In this document: one piece after another, positions 44,356 through 55,473 of the stretch
Numbering within the stretch: the stretch's first letter is position 1
How the letters are laid out: every line of letters begins with the position of its first letter
Assembly: GCA_032622095.1 (NCBI GenBank)
Contig: CP136066.1
Location: 186,716,716 to 186,780,715, forward strand
Reading direction: 5' to 3'
DNA from: Siphonodentalium dalli
Lineage: Eukaryota; Mollusca; Scaphopoda; Gadilida; Siphonodentaliidae
Length of the DNA stretch: 64,000 nt
Notes under the pieces: model-generated
What the model was told of the DNA's origin: nothing
Databases searched by the model: none
Seen by the model: the letters and a program-made list of their open reading frames with translations, nothing else
Translations under genes and position numbers: made by a program

Positions 44356-47300
44356 ATGGTTCGTACCAACTCTTCTTTCTCGCCTTTGACTTCTTATTTT
44401 ACCTATAGTAACGAATATAGAGCACAATCATGCGTCCATGAACAGTAACGACATATAATGTACTTGTTCGGGTGCGTGAAACTGATCAGTTAGTATCCAG
44501 GCGCTAGGCCAACTGGAGGAATGTCCATACTACTAACATCGCCGAAAACTTGAAGCAAATCGACCGTACCACTCCATAGAAAACATCGTCTGAACAATTT
44601 ACACTCAAATGTAAATATTTACTACTCGATTCGGGACGCATCTATCGGCGATAAACTAACGAAAACGATTTCGCCATCGAGAGTCACTGCATTTTATTAA
44701 TATATAAGAATGACTGTGTGTGTTATCAATTTGGATATAATATTTATAAAAATTACTACACAACCTGGGGAATGTAGCATTCTACTAAAATAGCCAAAAA
44801 TTGCATAGGAATCAACCGCACCACTTCATAGAAAACATTGAACTACGCTCAATTGTAAATATTGACATCTCGATTATGGGCGATAAACTAACTCAAGTGG
44901 TTTCGCCACCGAGAATCATTGCATTTTATTAATATTTGAGAATGACATGTGTTGTCAATTTGGATTAATATTCGTAAAAAATAACTACTTAGTTTACTCT
45001 CAATTTCTTTTGATCACCCCATACCGGAGTGTTTCACATCACTTTAATGAATATTAGTTATGAAGAATACCATTTGAGGTAGTTCTGTCAATAAAATTGG
45101 CATTTTGAAAGTGTTTTTCAATCCAATATCATGAATAATAAACAGCTCCATATATGGAAATGATATACTCCAGAAATCTGACCTATAGCACTAAAACCAC
45201 AGAATCGGAGCTAGATGAATAGCTTGAACCACGGAACGGACCTGGATGAATCCAATACGGCCGCGACACAGTGATCTCGCTTATTTGACGTCGCGTTAAA
45301 AGACCAACTGTATACGCCTTGTCACTGAGCCGCGGCCATATTGGATACATCCAGCCCCGTTCCGTTTTTTAGTGCTGCATGCCAACATTCTGGAGTAGCA
45401 TTCCATATAATATTATGGAAGTCACGAATATTCAAAAGCTCCATATATGAAATGCTACTGCAGAACTTTGACATGTAGCACTATAAAACGGAACGGGCTG
45501 GATGGATCCAATATGGCCACGACAAGGCGTATTCAGCTTACTAGGAAACAGAAAAAGAAAAACTTTCAACACCACCATGTGTATGGCACAGACATCGCGA
45601 ATATCCACAAATACATCGATCAGTTTTACTTTGTAAACGAGTACAAAGGATCATAATTAAAGGTACTCAATCCGATTCAATGGTCCCCATATAATCAGAT
45701 TACAACAACAACAACAACAATTTTTTTTTGAAATTCCGCTTCCGTTATCAGGATCGATTAATTGCCCCAAAAATAATGCTAACCGCAGTCAACTATAGTA
45801 TAAAATTCCCCGAAACGTGTTATTTATCAACAAGTTGTTCGACGAAATTTTGCCTCATTATCAACACAAAGTCTCTTGATTTTAGAGTTATCCATCTTCA
45901 TCCGCAATTTGGTCCGAGACCGTCGGCTCATCGACTTTTACTGGGCCACTAATAAGTCTCGATGGTGAATGATAATAGATTTAAAAAATCGATATATAAT
46001 AACTCTGAGCATTGATAGGTGGGTCCCTCGACTCGAATCCAATATTTGTTTTACCCCCGAATTCAAATAAATAGTAATTAAGCGCGCTTAATCGGATTAT
46101 GCATCTTTAAGTTCGTTCATTCAATCAGTTTTACGTTGTAAACGAGAACACATTATGACCATTTATAACGCTCTTTATTATCTACTGCTATTGGGAAACA
46201 CAACCATGGACGCTCTTTATCAGAGCCCACCATCAGGGTGGGGAATCACGTGGTTTCGAGTTGATGAGTATCACGCATTCAAAATGGCCGAGGTGATCTC
46301 AAACGCGACCAGAAACGAGGAAAAATAATAAACTAGGATAATAATATATTACACAGTATTTTTGGCAGCTATATGAGCATATGCTGTACTAGTTTTCAAA
46401 CAAGCTGATACATGTGTCCAAACTCACAGTTGTTTGCTCTAAAATTCTGACCAAAGTTGTCAGTCGGATTCTTCGAGATGTAAGTCGATATCTGATCAGA
46501 ATGGTAGTGTATATAGTCGCCATTAGTCGGTCAACAACTCCCAGCTGCATTGATAACACACGACAGGGACGTGGTGACAGGATGTTGGGGTGTGAAACAT
46601 TTCATCCCTGACATTTAATAATCTTAAATAAATGTTAGATTTAATTACACGCGGTATACATGGTGGCAGTGGTCAGACCAGCGTAACAAGTGGAGTGAAA
46701 TCTGCCTTGTAGTTTCGGTGGTGTGGATCAAATACAATTTATGAGAGTTTGGAGATTCTTCTGGTCCGGGTGGGGGTGTAATTGAAAATTCAAAGTTGGA
46801 CCCCATCAATTTGGATAGCCGACCACCGAAAGAAGAATTTCTGGCTACCCTTTGTCATCACAGATAGAACCAAAAGGAGGTGCATAATTCGTCGTCGTGT
46901 ATAGTGTGTCTATTCTTTAACCCTTTCAGTGCCAAGTCCGATTTTTGTATCAACCCATATTTCCTTGATCATTTTTCAAATTTATTGATTATAATAATGT
47001 GGTACATTGATGGAAATAACTCTTAGAGCTCTTTCCATCAATGTATCACATTATTATAATCAATAAATTTGAAAAATGATCAAGAAAATATGGGTTGATA
47101 CAAAAATCGGACTTGGCACTGAAAGGGTGAAGAACTAACGAAACATTCCTCAAATTAATTTCCTCTCTCTTTTTTTTTCAGTCTTCCGGATTATCAAAAA
47201 CCGACATCGAAGGTAAGTTAAACATTGCTTAAATTAAATATCACTAAATTAAGAGCATACACCCCATATATTATCTAACAACTTTTGTGTAACAATATAT

Positions 47301-50300
47301 ATCTATTTAACTTTATTTATTTAGCGAACTAATGCTGCATTGAACGTGGGACACTTTAATTATTTAGGTGTTTATTCGGTGTAGTATTAAAATGATTGTT
47401 TTCTAAATAGGTTCCCGTTTTGCAAAAATTTCCTGGTATTTCAAAATGAATTTACTTAAAATCTGTCAGGAATTTCTAGGTGAAATTTGGTACAAGCGAT
47501 CATTGTCACACACTTTTAAAGAACCATCGACCAGTTGGAAATTATAAGCTCATATATTTAACTGTTGTCAGGTACTAAGAACTTCTGTAAAATAGATTGT
47601 TTTCAAAAGTGGAATTCAAATATCCATGATATCATATCTGAAGATCACGAGAAGAGACTTAATTATTCTTCATTCGTGAAATTTTATGATTATTTTCATT
47701 TAAGCAACTACCATTAATAATTTTCTGTTTTTGAGAATGGTCATGCCATGCCTATTGCCCAATGAAAAATTGGCTGAGATGAGTTCAGGAACATGGGTTA
47801 ATAAACAAGTTAAAGATGCATGGCGACCATATCTCTTAACACTGTGGCCTAATTCCAGTCGATTGTTCACGGCTTGATTGTACCACACTGCATATCAATA
47901 TTTGTTTTCATTGGGCTGGAATATTTGTGACTGCATTATTCTTCATTACAATATATGAGCCTTTTGCCCTTTTATGGTGGTATGATGTTAAATATTTTAC
48001 ATTCTGATGACCAGCTATCGACTGTCAAAAGGGGGTGTTATAACACTTTTTCAATCTTTGTCGTCTCTGATAAAAGCGTCAGCATTCGGTTCCCAAAAGC
48101 AGTAGACCATAGAGTAAGTTCTCAAATATGATCCTTTGTACTCGGTTTTGTTGTAGATTTCTCGATGCATGTACCATACAAATAAAGCAGAATTAAAGTA
48201 TTATTTATCCTTTGTACTCGATTATGTTGTAGATTTCGCGATGCATGTACCATACAAATAAAGCAGAATTAAAGTATTATTTATCCTTTTTATTTTTCCC
48301 TGGTAAGCTGCATAATCACCTCAGGAAAGTTTGACTAATTAGATGCCAAATCAGACCGTGGATCTTTAACCCTTTCTATACTAAATACTCATCGACGAGT
48401 AGTTATCACTCAGGAAATGTTCAGATGATAAGTTCATCAAACGAACTGAACATTTCCCACCAATGTATATGAATACTTCTATTCTTGTATATTATCCGTT
48501 TTTTTTCTGGTCTGCCGCCTGCTCATATTTCCTGGACACCACCACAAATGAATAATACACCATTCCGATATGTTCTTTTAGAACTGGTGGGAGAATCCAT
48601 TTAGTATAGGAAGGTTAATTATAGATAAAAGCCATGTTCTGAAGCAATAACAATGCACAACAATGTGTCGTTACCTGCCCCTGATTTTGATCGCTCAGAG
48701 AACTTACTAAAATTCACTCTAACTTTTTTCAGAGGTCACTGAGGTATTTGAACTCTTCGATTTCTGGGATGGCCGTGACGGTGAGGTGGACGCGTTTAAG
48801 GTCGGCGACGTGCTGAGGAGTCTGGGAATGAACCCCACACAGAAAGTAATCAGTCAGCTCGGCGGTACCGACAAAATGGGTGAGTTGTAATAAATTATCT
48901 GGGAATGAACCCCCACACAGAAAGTAATCAGTCAGCTCGGTGGAACCGACAAAATGGGTGAGTTGTAATAAATTATCTGGGAATGAACCCCACACAGAAA
49001 GTAATCAGTCAACTCGGTGGAACCGACAAAATTGGTGAATTGTACGGAGGTTGTTCAGTACTCTCCCCTAAATACCAGTTAAAGATGTTGTATCACTCCC
49101 GTAAACTTTCTGTACAGATTTGGGAGTATAAAACACTAGGAATTGTTTCTTTTTCTCTTAACTATTTTCTAAAATGTGGCTACTTTTCGAACATTACAAC
49201 ATTTTTTATCAGAAATATATCTCTTAACCCTTTCTATACTAAATACTCATTGACGAGTAATTCCCTTCGGACATGTTCAGATAATAAGTTCAATGGCGTG
49301 CTTGTGTTTAGGGATACTCCAATGCGACCTTTTTGAGTCAAAGATAATTCCTTATGACACTACTGATAATTCGTTTCAGGAGAAAAATCATACAAACTTG
49401 ACGAGTTCCTCACAACTTACAAGAAGGCGATGGACGAGAAGGAGACGGGAACGTTTGCGGATTTCATGGAGACGTTCAAGACATTCGACAGAGAAGGTCA
49501 AGGTTTCATCTCAGCCGCCGAGATGCGCCATGTGCTCACATGTCTCGGTTAGTATATACATACACATGTACCTATATATTCAAGCCTCCAATTAAACTCA
49601 CAACACACCACATCGCTAACTCCTAATATATGTGTTTTTCTGAGGATTACATTGTCTAAGAGCCCTAAAGGTACACACGGCACTTACAGTTGGGAAATTT
49701 GTAGAAAATAAATCACAAAAGTGAGTACGACCAGATTGTCACTAAGAAGAAAACAGAAGAACCTGGAGGGGGTCGCCCATAGCTGGCATATAATAACTGA
49801 GATAGAGAGCGCTCCAAAGTTCTTTCGGACGAACAATCGGTACACGTTTTATAATCCCCCATGCATCCCATATATATTACGTTGGGCATTGGCTTTTTAA
49901 AAACACAGATAACTCTGGTAAAATCAGTGGATTATAAACTTCTATCCCAACTTGAAACACTTTGTTATTTCACTTGAGCCGTGTCCTTGTAAGTCTTCTA
50001 TGCACGTTTTAATAAAGTACAATGATATTTCAGAATTACTACTTTCAAAATATGTCTGGGAAAAGTTTTTGTGTGGTAATTTGGTACATGTAATTAATGC
50101 GAATTTATGAAATTTTGCAGGCGAGAAACTGACTGATGGGGATATGGATCACGTTATGAAATTCACTGAAACTAGGGAGGATCTCGACGGAAACATGAAA
50201 TACGAAGGTCAGTATGAGAATCACATCTTAACTTAAAGCAGCGATGATGATGCATTTACAAAAGAATATGATGTTACATATACATTGATACATATTAAAT

Positions 50301-51233
50301 AAACATCTGTGGATCTCAACATAATGTCAATTTAACAAAATTGTTTATCACATGAACCCAATTCGAAGGCTTTGGGTCTCTTTGGGTCTCTTTGGGTCTC
50401 GATGTATGTGAAAGTATCGGTTAACAAATATCGATATATATATATGGAAGTATCGATTAACATCGATATGTGTGAAATTATCGATTAACATATATCGATG
50501 TATGCGAAAGTATCGATTAGCAGATATAGATGTATGTGGAAGTATCGGTTAACGAATATCGATGTATGTGGAAGTATCGAGTAACAAACATTTGTTGCGT
50601 CACGTTATCGATGTTGGTCATGTAACATCAAACAACACAATAATTGTCGGAGAACTGTGGCGTGATTCATCTTGATCTGAGTTTATGAAATTGACGACAG
50701 TGTTGTATATAGAACCGTGGTACATCTTGGAGGCCAATAAGCGAGATCACAGAGTCGCTACCATATTGGATCCATCCAGCCCAGTTCCGCGCATTCAGTG
50801 CTACAGGTCAGTGCTAGCATTCCATATATGAAGCTTTTGAATATTCATATATGGAATTCATGAATATTCAGAACTCCATATATGGAATGCTACTCCAGAA
50901 CTTTGACCTGTAGCACTTAAACTGCGGAATGGGGGCTGGATGGATCCAATATAGTAGCGACTCAGTGGTCACACTTATTAATAGTTTCCATCCGTTTCAA
51001 CTGAACCCACAAAGGATGTAAATACCTTTAAAAAAAGATCGGGGTCGGCCGAAACAGATGAATTTTTTATATAATGGTATATCATATCGTTGATAATTCG
51101 TTTTTGGAGTCACCCCTTTGCATGTTTAATATAGTTTAGACATAGGTATTATGTGGCCGTTATGATAGTTTATTCCGTTTATTTTTTAGAATTCATCAAG
51201 AAAGTGATGGCTGGACCATTCGGAGACAAGTAA
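44356..51233 (+). CDS. Myosin essential light chain, muscle, copy 1
   Basis: Exons 44356-44358 (ATG only), 47182-47212, 48733-48879, 49380-49547, 50121-50207, 51190-51233; every junction is GT-AG and phases fit, giving 159 residues (scallop ELC: about 157). Essential light chains wrap the myosin neck; in molluscs they supply the regulatory calcium site together with the regulatory light chain. The diagnostic first loop D-F-W-D-G-R-D-G is intact, with D21, D24 and D27 at the calcium-ligand positions known from scallop. F-K-T-F-D-R-E-G-Q-G-F-I-S and K-K-V-M-A-G-P are also conserved. The ATG-only first exon is inferred because the ATG|GT junction gives the right phase and a family-like start M-S-S-G-L-S-K-T-D-I-E-E; no in-frame alternative is shared by both copies. 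Introns carry several MITEs. Poly(A) signal AATAAA at 51368-51373. Confidence 0.9.
44448..45055 (+). mobile_element. Two fused family T elements, ELC copy 1 intron 1
   Basis: Starts near ACATATAATGTACTTGTTCG and ends CCGGAGTGTTTCACATCACT. Relative to unit 2, where two full elements stand side by side (55,566-55,932 and 55,969-56,322), the middle is deleted at about 44,755. Confidence 0.65.
45080..45510. mobile_element. Palindromic MITE with CCATATATGG words, ELC copy 1 intron 1
   Basis: Inverted arms include CCAATACGGCCGCGAC / inverted GCGGCCATATTGG-type sequence and CCATATATGG (45148-45157). The equivalent in unit 2 is 56,360-56,815 and a related palindrome occurs in intron 5 (50,735-50,980; 61,840-62,090). 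Confidence 0.6.
45661..46920 (+). other. ELC copy 1 intron 1, right part
   Basis: Begins with a partial AGGTACTCAATCCGAT element (TTAA at 45657-45660) with an (ACA)n run at about 45,704-45,720. The rest is duplicated almost unchanged in unit 2. No separate gene or alternative first exon could be supported. Confidence 0.45.
46921..47127. mobile_element. piggyBac-like perfect foldback, ELC copy 1 intron 1
   Basis: TTAA at 46917-46920, mutated TGAA at 47128-47131. Nearly the whole 207 bp is one palindrome (arms begin CCCTTTCAGTGCCAAGTCCG) around AGAGCTCT. It ends 54 bp before exon 2. Unit 2 equivalent 58161-58368. Confidence 0.82.
48370..48614. mobile_element. piggyBac-like MITE, ELC copy 1 intron 2
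   Basis: TTAA at 48366-48369 and 48615-48618, ends CCCTTTCTATACTAAAT / inverted CCTTCCTATACTAAATGG. Unit 2 equivalent 59583-59815. A truncated relative lies at 49,224-49,300 in intron 3. Confidence 0.78.
48822..49043 (+). repeat. Tandem repeat of ELC exon 3 end plus splice donor, copy 1 (three units)
   Basis: Units start at 48822 (inside exon 3), 48899 and 48977 (period 77-78 bp). Each contains the last ~58 bases of exon 3, the donor and ~19 intron bases. Unit 2 keeps a perfect GGTGAGTTG donor at 48957; unit 3 is ATTGGTGAATTG. The frame meets TAA five codons after the exon 3 donor region (M-G-E-L-stop), so using a later donor would truncate the protein. Confidence 0.88.
50380..50595 (+). repeat. 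Minisatellite with ATCGATGTATGTGGAAGT-type units
   Basis: About six units of ~33-37 bp in ELC copy 1 intron 5, preceded by a triplicated CTTTGGGTCT. Unit 2 has the equivalent array at 61,485-61,690 with a different unit count, showing change since duplication. Confidence 0.75.
50735..50980. mobile_element. Palindromic MITE with CCATATATGG words, ELC copy 1 intron 5
   Basis: Arms run from AATAAGCGAGATCACAGAGTC to the inverted equivalent near 50,980, with CCATATATGG at about 50,876 and a degraded one near 50,822. Unit 2 equivalent 61,840-62,090 keeps both. Confidence 0.68.
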
Positions 51234-51367
51234 GAACAAACCGGAACAGTGAAGCCGGACCATACAAGACGCAATTCACCGACAGGGATGTTCTGTCGCG
51301 CACCACGTTCTACAAAATTATCTCTATGTTTTGTTTCCTCCTAATTCATTGAACACGTATATAGACA

Positions 51368-51373
51368 AATAAA
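51368..51373 (+). terminator. Poly(A) signal, ELC copy 1
   Basis: AATAAA 135 bases after the stop codon, followed by a GT-rich stretch (CAACTTGTGT); conserved in position in copy 2. Confidence 0.7.
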
Positions 51374-51467
51374 CATTATTTTCACAACTTGTGTCAAATA
51401 CTCTATTCTAAAACTTGAATTGAACCCGATAATGCAGGCTTGGGATATTTTCATTTGAATTATTTAA

Positions 51468-51868
51468 AGGTACTCAATCCGATCAGACGCTTCTAAATGA
51501 CTATTTCTTTGGATCAGATATCGATTTTTTAAGTGTATTGTTTCTCGAGATGCGTAATAATATGTGGCACAGAAACACGAGGTCAAACGGAGGGATCTCG
51601 GACAAAATTGCGGATGAAGATGGATAACTCTAAAATCAAGTGGTAATACGGTCAAATTTCGTGATACTATAGTGATAATACGGTCATATTTTGTTGAACA
51701 AAATGTTGACAAATAACAAGTTTTGGCAAACTTGATACCACAATTGACAGTGGTCAGCAATATTTTGTTGCAATAAATCGATTCTGATAACTAAAGCGTA
51801 TTTTGAAGAAATGTTGTTGTTGTTGTATCGTCTATAGTATGGGGACCGTCTGATCGGATTGAGTACCT
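51468..51868. mobile_element. TTAA-flanked MITE, ends AGGTACTCAATCCGATCAGACG
   Basis: TTAA at 51464-51467 and 51869-51872 with ~22-bp inverted ends. Located just past the ELC copy 1 poly(A) site. Unit 2 equivalent 62593-62996. Confidence 0.78.
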
Positions 51869-51931
51869 TTAAGGGTAATAGAAGTTCAACACCTCCAACA
51901 TGCATCGGATCGTGGACTCGGCAGCACTTAA

Positions 51932-52181
51932 CCCTTTCTTTACTGAATGGATTCTCCCACTCAGTTATAAAACTATTCATTGGAATTGTATATTATTCAA
52001 CTGGTGGGGTGTTCTGGAATTGTGAACAGACGGGTAGATAATACAACTATTTCATATTAATTGTTGGAAAATGTTCAGATAATAAGTTAAAAAAGGCCTA
52101 TTGTTGAACTTATTATCTGACCAATTCATAAGGGAACTACTCATCAATGAGTATTTAGTAAACTGTAAAGAGCATTTCGGG
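51932..52181. mobile_element. piggyBac-like MITE downstream of ELC copy 1
   Basis: TTAA at 51928-51931 and 52182-52185; ends CCCTTTCTTTACTGAATGG / inverted CCCGAAATGC. It contains GGGAACTACTCATCAATGAG, the empty-site form of the nested insertion at 40568-40695. Unit 2 equivalent 63060-63320. Confidence 0.8.
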
Positions 52182-52753
52182 TTAATTTCCCCACAATACT
52201 ATCAATAGTTCAGTGGCTTAGGGCTAATTTGTTTGCAAAATTGTGAGACCGGATTATATAGCGTGAAACTTTGCTGATATGCATAGTGGGAACGGGAAAC
52301 AATTTATATATACATGTAACATTTTTGTGTGGAAGTTTGAAATACGGCAGCGATGTGACATCCGATTGGCAATTGATGCATGTCGGACATGTAGGTCATA
52401 ATCAAGGATATTCCTGGAATGTCTCTGTTTGAGAGAGGGTGTCCACTTTGAATGTTAAACTGTACCTCTCCCATTTGAACCAGACCAAAATCCCAAATCT
52501 GAGAGTTTTAATTTGCAGCCCCACTATTTGGGTTGGAATGTTATAACTAGTACCTGAATGTTTCATCCCGATACCACCTGTTGTTGGCACTTTTCCAACT
52601 CATGGCCATTTCAGTCCAAACAATCGGAGAAAGTACAATATAAATATATTATACTTTTGGTCCAACAACAAAACAATTTTCACACTGAATACTGTTAGGA
52701 ATATCAAACTATTAGAAATATGTCAACAAATTTTTTTATCTCAACTTTCCAAC

Positions 52754-52873
52754 TGACGTTTTGTTAGGCATGATATTACCAACTCCTAAAAATATTGGCC
52801 AAATTATAGGGTGAGGCACGCCCATATGAAAACAGTACGTGAGAACTAACTTCGTATATTAGGGTATAAACCC
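52754..52873 (+). repeat. Segment found inverted at the end of the window
   Basis: Reverse-complement match to about 63,879-64,000 with only a few differences (for example GACGTTTTGTTAGG here against GACGTTCTGTTAGG there). Confidence 0.85.
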
Positions 52874-52879
52874 TAGTAT

Positions 52880-54342
52880 CACCCCCGTGTACGTGGTATC
52901 GCCAAAACCCGAGGGTATGACCAAACCAGACCATGCGGTTTTGATAAATGAGCATTTCTTGCCTCAGTTGAATCTATATATATCCCAGTTAAATAGTGAT
53001 ATCCACTATTCAAAACATAATTTCGCAAAGCGGAATGTTCCCTCAATGGGATAGTGACCATAGCTTGCTCTCACCCCGATAAATGTATTAGAAATTCGCG
53101 ATTTACGATTTTATCATAAATAGTAGACACTTTTTGACGTTACGTAGTTCGTTTGAAACATAATTATCAGCAATATATGGCGGATAATGCGTGTATCAAT
53201 AGAATAATATATGTTTAATTAACCATACAATTGTCTATATTCTATATACAAAATACTATATGCATCCAAGTGTGGGTACCCACCATAATTTCGCATCAAG
53301 AGCAAGCCGCAGATCCATATGTCGCCAAACCAGATCTAGGATGTCAAAGATGCGAATGATATACTTCACATTTTGACCGTTTCTGCCGGGGGGGGGGGGG
53401 GGGGGGGGGGTAGAAAAAAGTTTTTTCCGGGAACGTATCAGCCATGTATTTTTGACCGAACGACCCCAAAATGACTTGTTCCTAAAAAAAAATCCGAAGT
53501 TAGCCGAAGATTTTGTGTTGTAGACGAGTCACGTGATCATCGGCCACATCACATGATTGTCACGTGTAAACAGAAGCATAGTCACATGATCGACCACGTG
53601 GTAACTCATTGAGAACGCATAGATATTCAACGATACCATAAGCGATCATGAATTCCATCGCGGCTTTTTACGTTTGTCGCATAATGGGAGAACACTGCGA
53701 ATGCAAATACATCGTGTTCTCACAATTAAACGTCTTTAGCGTGTTATTATTATATGTATCGCGATGTGTTGTTATTATAAAGCCATGCCGCATTTTACGT
53801 AGGATCTGGACACTGGAATGTTTACGATATGATAATTGTCTATTAGTATTAACTGTGCAAGTCTTCGCATATATGCAATCTTTATATGAATATATAATAT
53901 AATTTGACTATTCCGGTAACGAAAAAAAGAGAAACACGAGCACATGTTTATATAGATAACTGACCGTAAAACCGAAATAATATACGATAATTTATTTATA
54001 CATCGTGGTAGAATATACTTATTAATATATAAAAGTCTTCATCTGTGATTTATTTTACAGTGAACGCTCTTTATTTAGTCATGGTAAAGGAAAAGGGGAC
54101 TCGACTTAGAACAGTTGTCATCGTGATTATTTACTGTTTACACCAATACACGTAAATACATGCAGACGAACTTGCGATATACATGCTTTATATATCCGTC
54201 AAAGTCGTAGCAATTTCCGGTTTATTAAACTATTTTTATTCGCACCATATAAGGAATACTCTTAACATGGAACGCTCTTTATTGAGTCATAGTGAAGGAA
54301 AATGGGGACTCGAGTTGTCATCGTTAAAATTTTGGACTTAAA
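52880..54342. other. Spacer between the two ELC units
   Basis: Not present elsewhere in the window. Contains a run of 23 G at 53388-53410 and two related stretches (54,062-54,124 and 54,269-54,322) sharing AACGCTCTTTATT and GGGGACTCGA. The 84-codon frame at 53648-53902 has no recognised similarity and is not called as a gene. Confidence 0.5.
53388..53410 (+). repeat. Poly-G run (23 G)
   Basis: Uninterrupted G tract in the inter-unit spacer; length probably unreliable. Confidence 0.8.
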
Positions 54343-54866
54343 TATATCAAAACCAAACCCACCTAAATTCTTGTCCCTGGTTGAAATACGTTTTGTATGA
54401 TTGGCAGTAAAAGTCTGAACTTCTCCATGGACAACTCTAGACTTTAGTCTAGAAATTGGACTAAGATTATACTATCATTCCCCTTGTATTGCTTGTGTAT
54501 TATTGTATGACATTACCCCACCTCATTCGAAATCAAAGGATGTGTTATTAGCTGTCAAATTAATTAATACTAGGGAATTTAGAACTCAGTTATTCATAAA
54601 ATCCTTCTCTGACTGGAACCAACCCATATAAAAAGCACCATGGTTGTAGCACCACGTTTTGAAGTAACTCAGACTTTTGAAGTAAAGCGTTTTTAAAGAG
54701 CGTTTTGTTTTGTTTTCTCGATTAAATCTATATTGACTAAATAACGGATATATTCAGAAATGAAAAAATAAATAAAACATTTAAAGATCGTTTTTAAAGA
54801 GCGTTTTTTTTCCCGGAAGAAGTTATTTACTACAGTATGTTCTGATTTAGATAGGGTTTTATCCAT

Positions 54867-55473
54867 GTATGTCCTGTTTCACCAGCATTTTACGAGAGTA
54901 AAGTGGGGAACACCACGCCTTTACTTGGAATTTACAAGGGCATAGTACTGCCCCTTTTCTATAACATAGATTGTCTGCAATATTGCATTTATTCCAATAT
55001 AGAATGTATGGGCTGTACTCGAAATTGTGAACGCGAGCCACACAGCATGTTTGGTGCTTCTAATGATCTGGTTATGAACCCATTAGTATAATCTTATTTG
55101 CATAACATGCAACATAATCGCCACACATGCATTGCAGGCATCTATCATGTGATGAACTCCATACCCATGGAGTCCTTAGGAAGATTCACGTAAGTCTTGA
55201 CATTATATGGACATCAAGCATGTACACTGATATTGCTGACACGGCCAACACATCCCGTCGCCGTATGGTGCACGGGACCTACATTAAGGCACAGGATGTG
55301 GTCCATTAGTATACGCGTCTGGAGCGGGTATTGCCATGGTCACCCCCTGCTGGGTTCTGGTTCCCGAAAGCGTATATAAGCTGTAAAGGTTTACAACGGT
55401 CAGTAGCTTTCGGAATTCCACCCACTCCAGCACGACAAGAAACAGTCTTCCTCTACAGAAACACAGCATCAAA
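54867..55473 (+). promoter_or_regulatory. ELC copy 2 promoter and 5' leader
   Basis: TATATAAG at 55373-55380, a closer match to a canonical TATA box than in copy 1. The distal part is almost identical to copy 1, including ATTTGCAT. The CRE-like TAACGTCA and the CACGTG E-box of copy 1 are replaced by TTAAGGCA and CCATGG, so the proximal promoters have diverged. Confidence 0.6.

Larger units (their letters stand above)
43226..52720 (+). repeat. Tandem duplication, unit 1 (ELC copy 1)
   Basis: Alignable in order with 54,343-63,861 at an offset of about 11,112-11,118 bp, mostly 95-99% identical by eye, with small indels and the same transposons at the same places. The shared intronic insertions show that they pre-date the duplication. 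Haplotype duplication in the assembly is an alternative explanation. Confidence 0.88.

Noticed and set aside
44359-44410. Longer ELC exon 1 using a donor at 44408 (ATA|GTAACG)
   Set aside because: The GT is absent in copy 2 (ATAGGAACG), and the added residues would not resemble any ELC N-terminus. The ATG|GT junction fits phase in both copies.
53648-53902. 84-codon frame in the spacer between ELC units
   Set aside because: Hydrophobic and Cys-rich by chance composition. It is not duplicated, has no similarity and lacks gene context.
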